The notes under the pieces are model-generated. The model was given only the letters and a program-made list of their open reading frames with translations, had not been told where the DNA came from and searched no databases. A stretch of DNA of 64,000 nt from Hyaloscypha bicolor E (lineage: Eukaryota; Ascomycota; Leotiomycetes; Helotiales; Hyaloscyphaceae). The first letter of the stretch is position 1, and each line of letters starts with the position of its first letter. Shown piece after piece: positions 34,484-45,206 of this stretch. The stretch covers positions 2,045,463 through 2,109,462 of the forward strand of contig NW_020194518.1 in the NCBI RefSeq assembly GCF_002865645.1. Reading direction: 5' to 3'. The position numbers were made by a program, and so were the translations under genes.

Positions 34484-36169
34484 CTACGAAGGCTTGTCAG
34501 CATCGTCAAGCTCCATCAAATGATCCTTCAGCCCTTTCTTTGTAATGTTCATTGCTCTCGCAATTTCCGCTTCTTCCTCCCTCAGTTTTCCCTTTCCAAA
34601 TTCTAGGCTTCGCTTCTGTCGTCTCTTCTCGTCAGCCACATGCTTTTCACGGCCTTCCAATGCCTTCTGTCTTCGTTCGCGGTCTTTGCGCTCTTTAATG
34701 GCTTTCTCGCTTTCTTCTTCAGCTGCGGACTCTGGAGGTGGATCCAAAGTCGATATGTAGCCCTCGACTAGGGGATCTCGTGTTGAAGGGTCAAGAGAGA
34801 TATACCGGATATCTGCTAAAACGGGCGGAGGGAGATGCGAAGGTAGAGTTGCATTGTTAAGCATGTAAAGTGGTTGTGCCTTCAGGAGAGTTGACAGGTC
34901 GGACTTCAGGGTAGATTGAGGAAGCTTGAGACGATTGATGTGATCTCGATAGAACTTCTCCCGATCTTTGTCAGCCATGGCAGAATCCCGCATTTCCGGT
35001 TCCTTCTTGTACTTCCGCTTGAACTCTGGCCAGTATAATTTGGGCGTAGCATGCTTCTGGAGGAAGGCGAGGAATGGAATCCTAGGGTCCTTCTTCTCTT
35101 CCTTCGCACGCTGTTCCTTCAAAATCTTGATCTTCTCTCGGGACCATTCTTCCCAGGTCTCCTTCCTTGCTTTCATGGTCGCAAGGGCTGTATATCGCAG
35201 ATCATCAACCAGCTTTCCTTCTTCGACAAGCTTCTCCCATGGGCTGTATGGGTTGACTCCAAAGTCGTTCAATAAATCCTTGAAGAGTGCCGCGGAGTCC
35301 TCCGCAGTCATTTCCAATCCTTCTGCACCCTCCTCCCATTCTTCCATATTTTCGTCGCCATATTCTCCAGGGTCCAGACCATATTCTTGACCCATCGCTG
35401 CCAGTTGAAATGCAATATCATCTTCGTTGAACTCAATGGGGTCTTCCTGCCCAGGCTCCTCTGTTCGTTGCCGTTTCGAAGGATTTTCCTCATCCTCTTC
35501 ATTATCGGTAACCTCGACCTCTTCGTATTCGGAGCTATCATCTACTGCATCCCTATCTTTTGGTGCTTCCTCCGAGACCTGGCCTGGCCGTTGAGCAGCA
35601 CCTGGAGCCTCGCCTGAATCCACGGGCTCCTTAGCTTTTGACAAAGCTTCAGCTTTCTCTTTTATCCTCTGTTGATCCAAAGCCAATATTCCATCCTTCA
35701 ACTTGTCTGGTATGCGCCAGAAACTTTGGTCTTTCTCAGTATTATAGACAAATCGTCTCCCCAGCTTAGTGTGCACCAGAACCCACGGCTCACATCCAGG
35801 AATCGGCAAATTTGATATGGGCTTGTCTGTCGGCTGTGGTCTCGAGTCTCTAGGTCGATCATGCCCACCTCTGCCTCCCCGGCCTTGAAATCCACCGCGT
35901 CCACGTTGGAATTGTTCTTGCGACCCATCATTGTTGAAAGTCGGTCCAGCACTTGGTAAACTTCCAACACTTTGGTATTGCTGAAAACTCTGGAATGGGG
36001 TTGTAGGAGGAGGGGCTGCAACTGGCGTGGGGGGTGGTACTGGTCTCGTGTATGTTGATTGCTTCGTCGCTGTATTGTAGTAATAGGAATGCCCAGTTGG
36101 AGCTTGGTGTTCTGTCCAGCCTTCGGGCAAGGGAGGAGGCGCAGCCGCCTTATGTGTCGATTTCAGCAT
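34484..36169 (-). CDS. WW/FF-domain protein, Dre4/Urn1-like pre-mRNA splicing factor
   Basis: Single 561-residue frame. A WW domain lies at residues 13-43 (LPEGWTEHQAPTGHSYYYN, ending STYTRP, with Tyr in place of the second Trp). A Pro/Gln-rich linker and an RGG-rich patch follow at 87-103. A second WW-like segment at 126-157 (CEPWVLVHTKLGRRFVYN...SFWRIP) is typical of the fungal Dre4 family. An acidic stretch lies at about 208-285. An FF domain spans about 290-345 (ALFKDLLNDFGVNPYSPWEK) and a second FF-like part about 360-415. The C-terminus is charged helical. S. pombe Dre4 and S. cerevisiae Urn1 are spliceosome-associated; WW domains bind Pro-rich partners and FF domains bind phosphopeptides. 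It is divergently transcribed from the proteasome gene, with 287 bp between start codons. Confidence 0.88.
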   Translation of the reverse strand: MLKSTHKAAAPPPLPEGWTEHQAPTGHSYYYNTATKQSTYTRPVPPPTPVAAPPPTTPFQSFQQYQSVGSLPSAGPTFNNDGSQEQFQRGRGGFQGRGGRGGHDRPRDSRPQPTDKPISNLPIPGCEPWVLVHTKLGRRFVYNTEKDQSFWRIPDKLKDGILALDQQRIKEKAEALSKAKEPVDSGEAPGAAQRPGQVSEEAPKDRDAVDDSSEYEEVEVTDNEEDEENPSKRQRTEEPGQEDPIEFNEDDIAFQLAAMGQEYGLDPGEYGDENMEEWEEGAEGLEMTAEDSAALFKDLLNDFGVNPYSPWEKLVEEGKLVDDLRYTALATMKARKETWEEWSREKIKILKEQRAKEEKKDPRIPFLAFLQKHATPKLYWPEFKRKYKKEPEMRDSAMADKDREKFYRDHINRLKLPQSTLKSDLSTLLKAQPLYMLNNATLPSHLPPPVLADIRYISLDPSTRDPLVEGYISTLDPPPESAAEEESEKAIKERKDRERRQKALEGREKHVADEKRRQKRSLEFGKGKLREEEAEIARAMNITKKGLKDHLMELDDADKPS

Positions 36170-36456
36170 CTTTGTGCATGGTATTTCGGAAGTAATGTGG
36201 GGTGAAGTGAAGCTTTTGAAATTCCCCAGAATTTTATTTTGGCAAGGCAGAATATTGGTGCCTGACAGATATTATATGCCTGAGGTGTCAGGGCGAACCG
36301 CTAGCGCCGACGCGTGCATTCGTGCCTGGAGCTCTGCAAAAGTATCACAACCCTCTCCTCCTCATCCACGCACCCTCAACGATTGAGGAGAAAAAGTCCT
36401 CCCTTCTCATTCCCACAGTTTCTTAATATCCAAAAGAAGCTTCGCCAACCACCACC
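36170..36456. promoter_or_regulatory. Shared divergent promoter region
   Basis: 287 bp between the start codons of the Dre4-like gene (minus) and the proteasome alpha-4 gene (plus). The last 100 bp before the plus-strand ATG are pyrimidine-rich, as usual for fungal promoters. The context ACCACCATG is a good translation start. No proteasome-associated control element could be identified with confidence. Confidence 0.5.
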
Positions 36457-37379
36457 ATGTCGAGGAGATATGATTCGAGAGTAAGCTCAAGCAAGCTCTA
36501 GCCTTCAACTTCAATTCAACTAACATTCTGCGCAGACGACTATCTTCTCCCCAGAAGGGCGTCTCTATCAAGTCGAATATGCTCTCGAAGCCATCTCCCA
36601 CGCAGGCACCGCATTAGGCATATTGGCGAAGGATGGCATTGTGTTGGCAGCAGAGAGAAAGGTCACCAGCAAGCTTCTAGAGCAGGACACATCAGCAGAG
36701 AAGCTGTATATCTTGAATGAGTACGTCCCCGGGCAACGTATTTGAACCTAAAGCTGACTTCTGCCTCAGCAACATGATCTGCGCCGTAGCAGGCATGACT
36801 GCCGATGCAAACATTCTCATCAACTACGCCCGCCAACAGGCCCAACGTTACCTCCTCACCTACAACGAAGACATTCCCTGCGAGCAACTCGTCCGTCGAT
36901 TATGTGATTTGAAGCAAGGCTACACGCAGCACGGTGGTCTCCGACCTTTCGGTGTCTCCTTCATCTATGCCGGCTACGATCCACAAAGACAGTTCCAGCT
37001 CTACCAAAGCAACCCCAGTGGCAATTATGGCGGATGGAAGGCAACGAGTGTTGGTGCGAACAACGCCAGCGCGCAGAGTCTGCTGAAGCAAGATTACAAG
37101 GAGGATTGTGATTTGAAGGAGGCTTGTGGAATGGCGGTCAAGGTTCTGAGCAAGACCATGGATTCTACCAAGTTGAGCAGCGAGAAAAGTATGTCCTCCG
37201 TTTCACAGTTCCGGTGCTTTGGCTAATGATTGATAGTTGAGTTTGCTACGGTTGGCAAGACGAAGGATGGGAAAATTTACCACCACCTCTGGGGTGCGGA
37301 TGAGATCACGACGTTACTGAAGGAGCATGACTTGGCACGAGATGAGACCGCAGCGGATGGGGATCGAATAATCAGCTAG
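36457..37379 (+). CDS. PRE9: 20S proteasome subunit alpha type-4 (alpha3)
   Basis: Four exons, 36457-36480, 36536-36720, 36770-37188 and 37237-37379, give 256 residues. The start [20 protein letters not shown] followed by [13 protein letters not shown] is the N-terminal alpha-subunit signature that gates the core particle. [46 protein letters not shown] and [15 protein letters not shown] identify the alpha-4/PSMA4 (yeast Pre9) subtype. The first exon holds only eight codons. All introns are short and GT-AG, in phases 0, 2 and 1. The subunit is structural, without the catalytic N-terminal threonine. It is the most conserved gene in the window and shows no RIP damage. The yeast orthologue is the one alpha subunit that is non-essential (general knowledge). 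Confidence 0.95.
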
Positions 37380-37894
37380 ATCTTCCCGAAGTCCATTACG
37401 GCTATGTACCAATAAAGAATACTTTCATGGCAGGCGTAGGGTGCTATGACTTGATATCTTGGTTCCCATTTTCTCGACTCTAATTTTTTGTTGAACCTTT
37501 CCGTTCCAAATGGTTCCTGGCCCCGAGCCTAGCGGCCTTCGTCTTCAAGCCATCACATGTCAAACTTTCCGGCACAGCCATTTCCTAATGTATGAAATTC
37601 AAACAAACGGCCGTATCTAATTTTACATCTCTACAACTCTTCCTCTCCAACCTCCTCGACCGCAGCTCCCAACCCCCCAAGATCAACAGCAAGATCTGCC
37701 GCAGGAGTGGCTCCTGTCATGAACCTCCCGTCGGAGCCGAGGACGTTGGAGCATGGCTGAGGCGACGGTGTTTCCGGGTTGGAAAGGTACGGCTCCGCCT
37801 AGATCGATCTTTTCAAGAGGGACGCATATATCAGGACCCGCTGGATTGACTATGTGGCTGGTACCAGGGGTTGACGGATGGGATCCGAATGGAT
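37380..37894. other. 3' flanks of convergent genes
   Basis: Lies between the proteasome stop and the first recognised stop of the broken membrane gene. In the minus strand, after the stop at 37895, open stretches in the same frame (SNPETPSPQPCSNVLGSDGR near 37730) suggest the original reading frame could have extended to about 37620. Confidence 0.4.
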
Positions 37895-40800
37895 TCAATG
37901 TTTCTTGGACCCTGGGCGGACCGGTGTTGTCTGGTATAGTTGAGCTGCTGGATTCAGTAGGCTAGGGTGAATCGGTGGAGCCGTCTGGACCGGACGAGGT
38001 GCCGGCTGTAGCGTGGGATTTGTTCCCATTCCTTGAACTGCTACTGGCGATGCTGGATTGAAAGTCTGGTATGGGGGAGCAGAACCACTTCTGGGCCGAC
38101 CTTGACCATGTCCTGGGGCTGTAGGTGGATGTTTTATCGTTGGGCCACCTGATCCTCCAGTCGCATGTCTCGGCCTCACTGCTGGATCTTTGAATTTGAG
38201 TTGAGAGGAGGCACGACTCAGGGTTGGTGCAGGTTTTGCAAACCCAAATTCTACCAGTTGATGTTCTGCTTCGCTCAGAGCAGTTTCTGCACCGTTCGAA
38301 GCATGGCCCAGACAATAGCGGCCGTATTCCGTATGAGTTGATTGATTCTGACCACGCGTCCATTCTATCAGGTCAGCCAGCATCACACCTATTTCGTACA
38401 GGGTGTCCTGGTCTATTGGGTGAGATAAATCAGGATCATCGAGTGCTGAAAGGGCAACGCCTCCTTGAGCGAAGCATCTGTGAATTACCGCAGAGCGAGT
38501 GCGTTTGAACTTGAACTGCGGTGCAGGCTACCATCAACCTATCTGAGTCTTTGGAGGCAGTATTCGGATCTTGGGTATCATCGACTGGAAGATTGTCCGT
38601 GGCCGGCCTTGGTTCGCTCTCGTCGATCAAGATACGAGCCACCACAATAACATCGTCGGCTCTGGTCATTGCTTGAGCAAGAGCGTGAGCCGCACCCCAG
38701 ACAGTCTCAGGAGCGTTTCAGACTGGCTGAGATCCGTACCAATTCCTCTCCTTCCCAACAGCACGGATGAAGTTTCGCATGGTGTTGATCTCCTCGAGTA
38801 AGCCATGGACCTCTAAGTGAGGGACGTTTTCAATTAAGTTGTGTATTGTTGCTGGTGGCCTGTTTGCTAAACTCCTGGCTTGCAACTCGTTGCCATGGTT
38901 AACTTCGAGGAGGTCACGAAGCTCGTTGTGACTCGACTAGTCGATTGTATAGCTGGCACTCCCGTAGTCGTCGTGGCTCTTCGAGTTGAAAACTGGGGAT
39001 CTGATTCAGTAGTTCTTGAATGTACCTCGCAGACTCATCGATATACTCAGCAGCTTCGAAAGTAGGGGGCAGTCCCCCTCTAGATCCAATGTCAGGTACT
39101 GCCGTGACGGCTTGCTCGTTCAGCTGTCTTAGCTCGGTCGCGCATTGCGAACAGACCACTGTTGTTGTGGTATTTGTCAGGGCCGCAATATCTGCTTCGA
39201 GCTCCTTGATTCTCACTGTCAGATTTTGCCATTTTGAGATATACTCCTGCGAGTTCGGACCATCTGCTCAACGCCGCTGGCTGTCCCCCGCCCTCGCGAG
39301 CAGCCCCCCCCCCCCACAACCTTCGAGAAGTGTGTTTAGTTGATTCCCGAGAAGCTCGACGGGTGCCATCGGTATCGGTACGACAGAGTCCAGATCTAGA
39401 GTAGGCTCTTGCTGCTGTCCAGGAGCCTCATTTGCTAACGCTAGCAAGACGATTCTAACAGCCATGCCCAGGCCGGTCTTAAACCCAAACGCACAGGCGT
39501 CGAGAAACTTTTCTCGCTGGAAAAGTGGCGTGATTTGCCACTAACATAGAGCTATAGAGAGTCTAATCATGTCAATTATGAGACCGACAAGCTATCAATT
39601 GTTAGTCAAACTTGAGAATTGGGTCTTCTTTGGAGCACTTACAACCGCTATGCGGAGCACAAAGATTTTGTCCTGCAATACGGCTTGGCTCTATTCTCGA
39701 GCAAGTAGACTCAAGACAGTCCATGCGAAAAACTTGAAGAAAGCTAGGAGATAAAACAAAGCCACGAGAAACATCACTACTCCAATTACTGTCCCGATGA
39801 GTACTAAAAGCTTTAAGATTGGGCGAAGTGGCTTTGAACGATTGTAAATATAGACAGGGACCAGAATGCAGACGAGGTTCGATATTTCAAAAACTCTAAA
39901 GACTACTAGGAGGACCATTCTTTGAAGAAGAAACTCCACAATATCGTCTAAGTAGATTTCGTTGAGATTGCATCGTTCGACTATTTGCCTGTAAAAGAAG
40001 TAGATCTGTCTACAGATATCGAATGGCAATCTAAGAAACAAAAACGGAATGCCTCGGAATCCGTATCTTGAATCATAATACAGGTTATCAATTGTCAAGT
40101 AAAAGCCCTAGTTATAGTCAGTCGTACAGTCGAAAAGAGGGGCATCGGGAGAGGCGGGGTCAACCCACAATTACACTGAACAACATAACCATAAGAATGA
40201 AGTCAGAGAACGCGCCTGGGTGGATTTCCTGCAAGAACTCCCAGAATGCAGGCCATGCGACAGTGACAAGGGTCTTGGCTGCAGCCTCTGGTATCGTCAC
40301 GAGTGACCTGAGACCATGAATAGTGATCATAAATGGCAATATTGGCCATTGCACAATCCAGTGGGCAAGAAAGGAATGTTTCCAGACAACTGACCTGGTG
40401 TCCAAATTCTCGCCGATTTCCGTGGAGCCTGCTCCGAAGAGCAGGCTCATGAAAACTTGAATGATGCTGTGAGAAGTTCTACGCCATTGGGTACGGTCTA
40501 TGGCGCTTTGGAGTAAGGGTACCGGAATGTGTTTGTATGCCCAGGTAAGGAAGTCGGCAAGGCATGATATTGGTGAGGATATTAGTAATCTCTTTAAGTG
40601 GTAACCGACGTTCAAGATCAAGTCAAGGAAGTCGATGTTTGACGCCGCTTGAATCATACTCTTGACCGCAGGCAACCCGCTAAAGGGAGGAAGAGCGGCC
40701 AAAGATAAGGAAGGCAAGCTAGGTTTGGGTAGATTCCGTAGGAACTCTCGTGGAAGTGCTGGTATCAACGCAATGCCGCTCATATCCGGAAGAGCGGTGG

Positions 40801-41439
40801 GGGGCAACTTAAAGTTATAAACAGTAGTCGCCGCCTCCCTAATACAAGACCCAGCAACCGCGAATGGTGTAACGATTCCCCAAGAAATACAAAACCAAGC
40901 GTTGAAAAATGGCACCAAGAGGGCTGGCCAAACGTAGTGACACAGCTCCTTCACCGTTCCTATAAGCAGAGCCACCCCATTCGCCTCAGGGATCGCTACT
41001 TCAGGAAGCTCCCATTTGAAGATCGCGACAGCGGCCCTCACCCAGTGCCACTCCTATCTGACATTAGCATCCGTCTCATTTATATTTTTCCTAGTTTGGG
41101 ACTTACCCATGGGTTGATGTCGAAATGCAGAAATTTTTCTTGACTAAGGCTCCCAGCCAGATTCCCCTCACATCTCATCCTCCACCACCAATCTTTGCTA
41201 AGTTGGGCCCTCTTCCAGAAATTTAACTCTCTCAGTATGTATATGCATTTTCTTCCGATATCACTCTCGCCTCGTGAAGCGAGGTAGTATTCGGTGTAGT
41301 AGTAGAACCGTCCCCAGATCGCCCGCCAGTTAGCGAGGAAGACGATGGCGATGGCAATGGTAAAGAAGCCGAGGGCTGCTGCGGTGGTTTTCCCTCTGTC
41401 TGTGAAAGTTGGGTAGAGAAGGCCGATTATTGAAGCCAT
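37895..41439 (-). pseudogene. Large multi-membrane-segment orphan gene with stop codons
   Basis: Exons 41439-41107, 41053-40190, 40107-39643, 39591-39321 and 39263 onwards join with correct phases (0,0,0,1) through GT-AG introns with good branch sites, including TGCTAATG and GACTAACA. The first 550 codons encode many hydrophobic segments (LGFFTIAIAIVFLANW, FFNAWFCISWGIVTPFAVAG, SNLVCILVPVYIYN, LLVLIGTVIGVVMFLVALFY). A soluble coiled-coil part follows (LTVRIKELEADIAALTN), then a Pro-rich tail to PVRPGSKKH. Lesions: TAG at 39693-39691, TAG at 39543-39541 (ALC*WQITPLFQREK), a frameshift near 38930 and TGA at 38720-38718 (SQPV*NAPETVW). Both TAGs fit CAG changed at CpA. Alternatively the first TAG is the true end and the coiled-coil part is a separate gene, but frame continuity across the intron at 39642-39592 argues for one gene. 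No known family recognised. Confidence 0.6.
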
Positions 41440-41744
41440 CGTTGTGGCTTTACCAGCCGTGCTGGATTCGTGCTTTAACTTCCTGGCTGATATGTGGAAT
41501 CGAGAGCGCTAATAGCTATTAAAAACGAAACTCTACGATAGCTGCTTTGTGACAGATAGAAATTCAAGTCGCGGCGAGAACTAGAAAATTGTAATTTAGG
41601 GAAGAGATGGATCGAAAATAGCAAAAAACAAGTGTGTGCTCGAATGGACAAAGAAAATTACAAAGATCTCGAATAAAGACTCTTTTACAAGCAGGAATAC
41701 TATCCGGATTCGATATGGCGTTTATTATCGTCACAAAGGAATTG
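41440..41744. other. Upstream region of the orphan membrane gene
   Basis: About 300 bp between the start codon at 41439 and the hAT-like element. No gene or clear motif is seen. The transposon sits close enough to affect the promoter. Confidence 0.5.
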
Positions 41745-41752
41745 TGCGAAAA

Positions 41753-42702
41753 CAGTGTGTCAAATGATTTAGCTTGATTTGATTATCGCCTCTGAATCAA
41801 ATCAAATCAAGTCAAAATCTGCTTAATCAAATCATAATCAACTATAATCAACTATAGTTAATTATAGTTGATTATTTAGTCACGTGACCCTATACGTATG
41901 CTCGGAGATTAGAAAAGCGAGATAAGGCTAAAATAAGGCTTAGGCTAGCCCGTATCCGGTATAGCTTAAGGTACTCCTTACTAAATTGGGTATCGCGCCG
42001 CTTGGTAAGCGAAGCGGCACAAGCCGAAAGTGCTAACGCCTCCTCGATTTTTAGTAATTTCTCGCTACCTTATAAATCTTATTATTATAAATAAAATAGC
42101 TAAAAATAGGCCCTCTCACAAATAAGTGCTTTAATATTAGGGGGCTATATCTAATTAGACTCTTATTAAAGAATCTTCTAGATTCTAGAGTTTTTATATA
42201 TAAATAAGTAATTTTCCTCAAGTTACTCTCTTTTTCTCTTATTATATATATATATATATCTCAATAATTATAGCTCCAATTAAAAAGCTTTTAACTATAA
42301 ACTTATTTATTTTTACTTAATATATTCGGAAATGTCTCAATAATCTTTAATTAACCTTAATATCCCTCAAAATAGAGGAGATAAAAAAAGCAGGAAGTAA
42401 GGATAGGAAAGGTAAAAGAGGGGTTTCTAAGGGGGATAACCAGGTTTTTATACCCGATTTAGACTAGCTTTATACTCTTATATATATTTTATAAGTTTTG
42501 TTTATATCTTATTAATATAGCTATTAGTTATTTAATAATCTTTTAAGACACTTGAGAAATTCAAGTTTTCTTGATATCACGTGATGATTATAGTTGATTA
42601 TAATTAATTATAATCATAATCAAATCAAATCAAGTCAAAATATACTGAATCAAATCATAGTCAACTATAATTAACTAGCCTTGATTTTTTTTTGACACAC
42701 TG
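41753..42702. mobile_element. hAT-like non-autonomous transposon (950 bp) with 8-bp TSD
   Basis: The left end CAGTGTGTCAAATG and right end TTTTGACACACTG are inverted repeats. Perfect 8-bp duplications TGCGAAAA flank it at 41745-41752 and 42703-42710. An 8-bp duplication and a CAGTG-type terminus are characteristic of hAT elements. Subterminal blocks of AATCAAATCAAATCAAGTC and ATAATCAACTATAATCAACT-type words occur inverted at both ends, probably transposase binding sites. There is no transposase frame, so it must be mobilised in trans. The interior (about 42000-42550) is AT-rich and partly shared with 29050-29160. Confidence 0.85.
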
Positions 42703-42740
42703 TGCGAAAACGAGAGAGGACAATATGCATTCATTATTTT

Positions 42741-43060
42741 TGAAATTAGGGGCCTGAGGCCCCCTTATAGGCTTAGTAAGCCCTGGGCTGAACGCCCTGG
42801 AACGGAGCCTTAGGGGCTGTGCACTAATGGGGTTTAAGCCATAGGCTTATTTCCAAGTAGAGTATGCCCTGTAAGGTTGAATCAGTTCAACTGGCATACT
42901 ATAAGGCTCCCCAATTTAGGGGTTTAGTGCATGTGACTTAGGGGGGTTCAGGGCTATATATATGGGCTACTTACCACTATAGAACAGCAGTCAATTCAGT
43001 ATCGTTTACTTGGTTTACATTGCACACACGAGACCTTAGCTTTATTAAGCTAGTTTAACA
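42741..43060. mobile_element. Solo LTR (320 bp), family 1
   Basis: Starts TGAAATTAGGGGCCTGAGG and ends GCTAGTTTAACA (TG...CA). It is colinear with the LTR at 15390-15735 but retains many CA/TG words, so it is far less RIP-mutated. The flanking five bases ATTTT and ATTAT agree at four of five positions, consistent with an aged target duplication. It lies 30 bp from the right duplication of the hAT-like element. Confidence 0.75.
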
Positions 43061-43526
43061 ATTATCAGGGTTGCTCAAACCTCGAATAATATGTGTATAC
43101 AATCTTGCATCAAACCACGCCTGGGGATTACTTATATCGATGCACCTAGCTCTGGCAGTTTTAAACAGAACCAAGCCTCTTCTATGATGCAAGACCACCA
43201 GGACCTGCTTTGCGGCGAACAGTGAAGAATCATGACACGCTAGAACATTTATTTTCTGCTCAGAAGCTAAATAATCTGAAAAGTGGCTAGCTGTCTTTTG
43301 AATTGAATGAGACTGTCCCCGATTACCTCCTTCGCCCACTGCTGCCAACGCAACACCCTAAAGAGGTTTTATGGAAGCCTGATTCTGGGACGCTGCGGCC
43401 CAAAACGTAGAAGATCGGCTTAGTGATACTCCCAGCGACCGTCTTGGAATCCGCGGCGGAAAACTCGTCGGAATTAAAAATGCCAATAGTCAAAACTCGA
43501 CTCATAGACTTTTCTGACTGTTGCAA
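43061..43526 (-). pseudogene. Possible fragment of an unrecognised gene
   Basis: Starting MQQSEKSMSRVLTIGIFNSD at 43526, the frame reads SITKPIFYVLGRSVPESGFH and then appears to shift by one base near 43350 into VGEGGNRGQSHSIQKTASHF and HDSSLFAAKQVLVVLHHRRG. It runs into the solo LTR. There is no recognisable domain. It could be a gene fragment truncated by the LTR insertion or chance. Confidence 0.25.
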
Positions 43527-43894
43527 GAGTTATTATACTAATTCAGGTGGACTTAAGTAACTAAGGCGTGAATTTGTTCGAGACGCAACAGATGATGAGC
43601 GGCGGGAAATAAACGCAACTTAGGAAAGGGGAATGCTTGCTTGGGATGGCTACAGACCCTACGATTCCGTCCACCAAATCCGCAAGAACCCACATTCAAC
43701 GTTCAATGAGCAGGAAAATTGCGACTTAGGATAGCTATAGGCTTGGAATGGCTAAGGTCAGCGTCTGCCTAGTGCTGCGTCAGGCACGGAAATGCCACCT
43801 ATACGGGTGGAGAAAGTTGCGACTTGGGGGACTTCCGTCCACTTGGAGGATTCCCGTCTTCTCTGTTCTCTCATCGCTCCACTTTGGAAGCATG
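43527..43894. other. Intergenic before the 17-kb element
   Basis: GC-balanced sequence without any supported gene or repeat. Confidence 0.5.
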
Positions 43895-43968
43895 TACTGA
43901 GGCCATTAGCGGGCTAGCGGACAAAACCGAGAAGCGAAAAGTGATTTTCTGATTTTCCGATTTTCGCG

Positions 43969-44903
43969 CCCACCCCCCCACCATATCTCACCAAAAAAAA
44001 AAAAGTATAGTATATACGCCTTATTCTCGACTACTCCTAACCCCCCCTTAGCTTACGTGGTCCGTAAGGCAAATCCCATAGATTACAAGATATATCTCTA
44101 TCTCCCTTACTCTCTATATTCTCTATATTACCTATATTACTCGAATTATCTATATTTCCTTTATTTTCTTTTTTTCTAGTATCCTTACTCTCTTCTACTA
44201 TAACCTTCTTTCCTATTACCTTCTAATCTTATATCTGTTTTTATACTCGCTTTCTATATCTTATAGGCAGTTAAGGCTTTAATATAAAGGGTTTTATAGA
44301 TATAGAATAAAGCTTTCTAGATTTAGTAGATTTAGTATTAAATTAATAGAAAGTATAGACTTTATTATTATTATTATATTTATAATTTATATAAATACTA
44401 TTAAATTCGCCTTCTATAATTATATAGTATTTAAAAGGGCTCTTTAATCTTTTCTTATTATTATAAGTAATATAAGCTTAAGAGAATTCGGTTCTATAAA
44501 TATATATTAAGCTTGCTTCTAAATTTACCTTGCCTTTTTCTAATTCCTTTAGCTTTATTTTTCTAACTTTAGTTTTATTATTAATTTGCTTTATTATTTT
44601 AGTAGTATTATTAGGAGATTAAAGTATTATTATAAAGAAAAAAAAAAGAAAAAAGTTATATATAAAGAGAAAATTAAAAAGTAAAGGAATTTATTAATTA
44701 AATATATTAATAGGAAAGAATATTATAAACTAAATCTGAATTATTAGAAAACATATTATAAATATTATTTTTCTATTTATTTATAGCTTTATTATCTTTT
44801 TTATTATTTTTGTCTTTATTAAAACTATTACCTAAAGCTATATTTAATATATTTTTAATAAAAAAAGCTTTAATAATAGTATTATATATCGGAATTAAAG
44901 TCA
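43969..44903. other. AT-rich interior of the 17-kb element, left part
   Basis: Begins with a C-rich stretch (CCCACCCCCCCACC) and an A12 run, then RIP-type AT-rich DNA. No frame is recognisable; a plus-strand frame at 44810-45007 overlaps the LTR start and is not a gene. Confidence 0.5.
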
Positions 44904-44908
44904 TTTTT

Positions 44909-45206
44909 TGTAATATATATAGGGTTATATGTAACTTAAGGGCATATAACAAACCTCGGATATTGCGGGTATTAATTAGGGAAATCAGAGGCCCTTTGAC
45001 TTTATAACTAACTACTATTTATATTATAAGTATTAGGCTTATAAATTACTAATTATATATATGTTATCGGGGCCTCTTATTTAAAGGAGGCTTTCCTAGA
45101 CCTTATAGAAGGAATAGAGATTAGTTCTATACTGAATTTAATACTATAGTTTTATAACTTACTAATTTATTCTATTATCTTATTACCTACTAATAAATAT
45201 CTTATA
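44909..45206 (+). repeat. 5' LTR of the nested gypsy element
   Basis: Starts TGTAATATATATAGGG and ends AAATATCTTATA. The corresponding 3' LTR start reads TATAATATATATAGGG, so its G has changed to A. Contains the shared words GGGTATTAATTAGGGAAAT and GTTATCGGGGCCTC. Confidence 0.9.

Noticed and set aside
36457..36480. Possibility that the proteasome gene starts inside exon 2
   Set aside because: The eight-codon first exon gives the conserved MSRRYDSR start and joins TTIF through a proper GT-AG intron.
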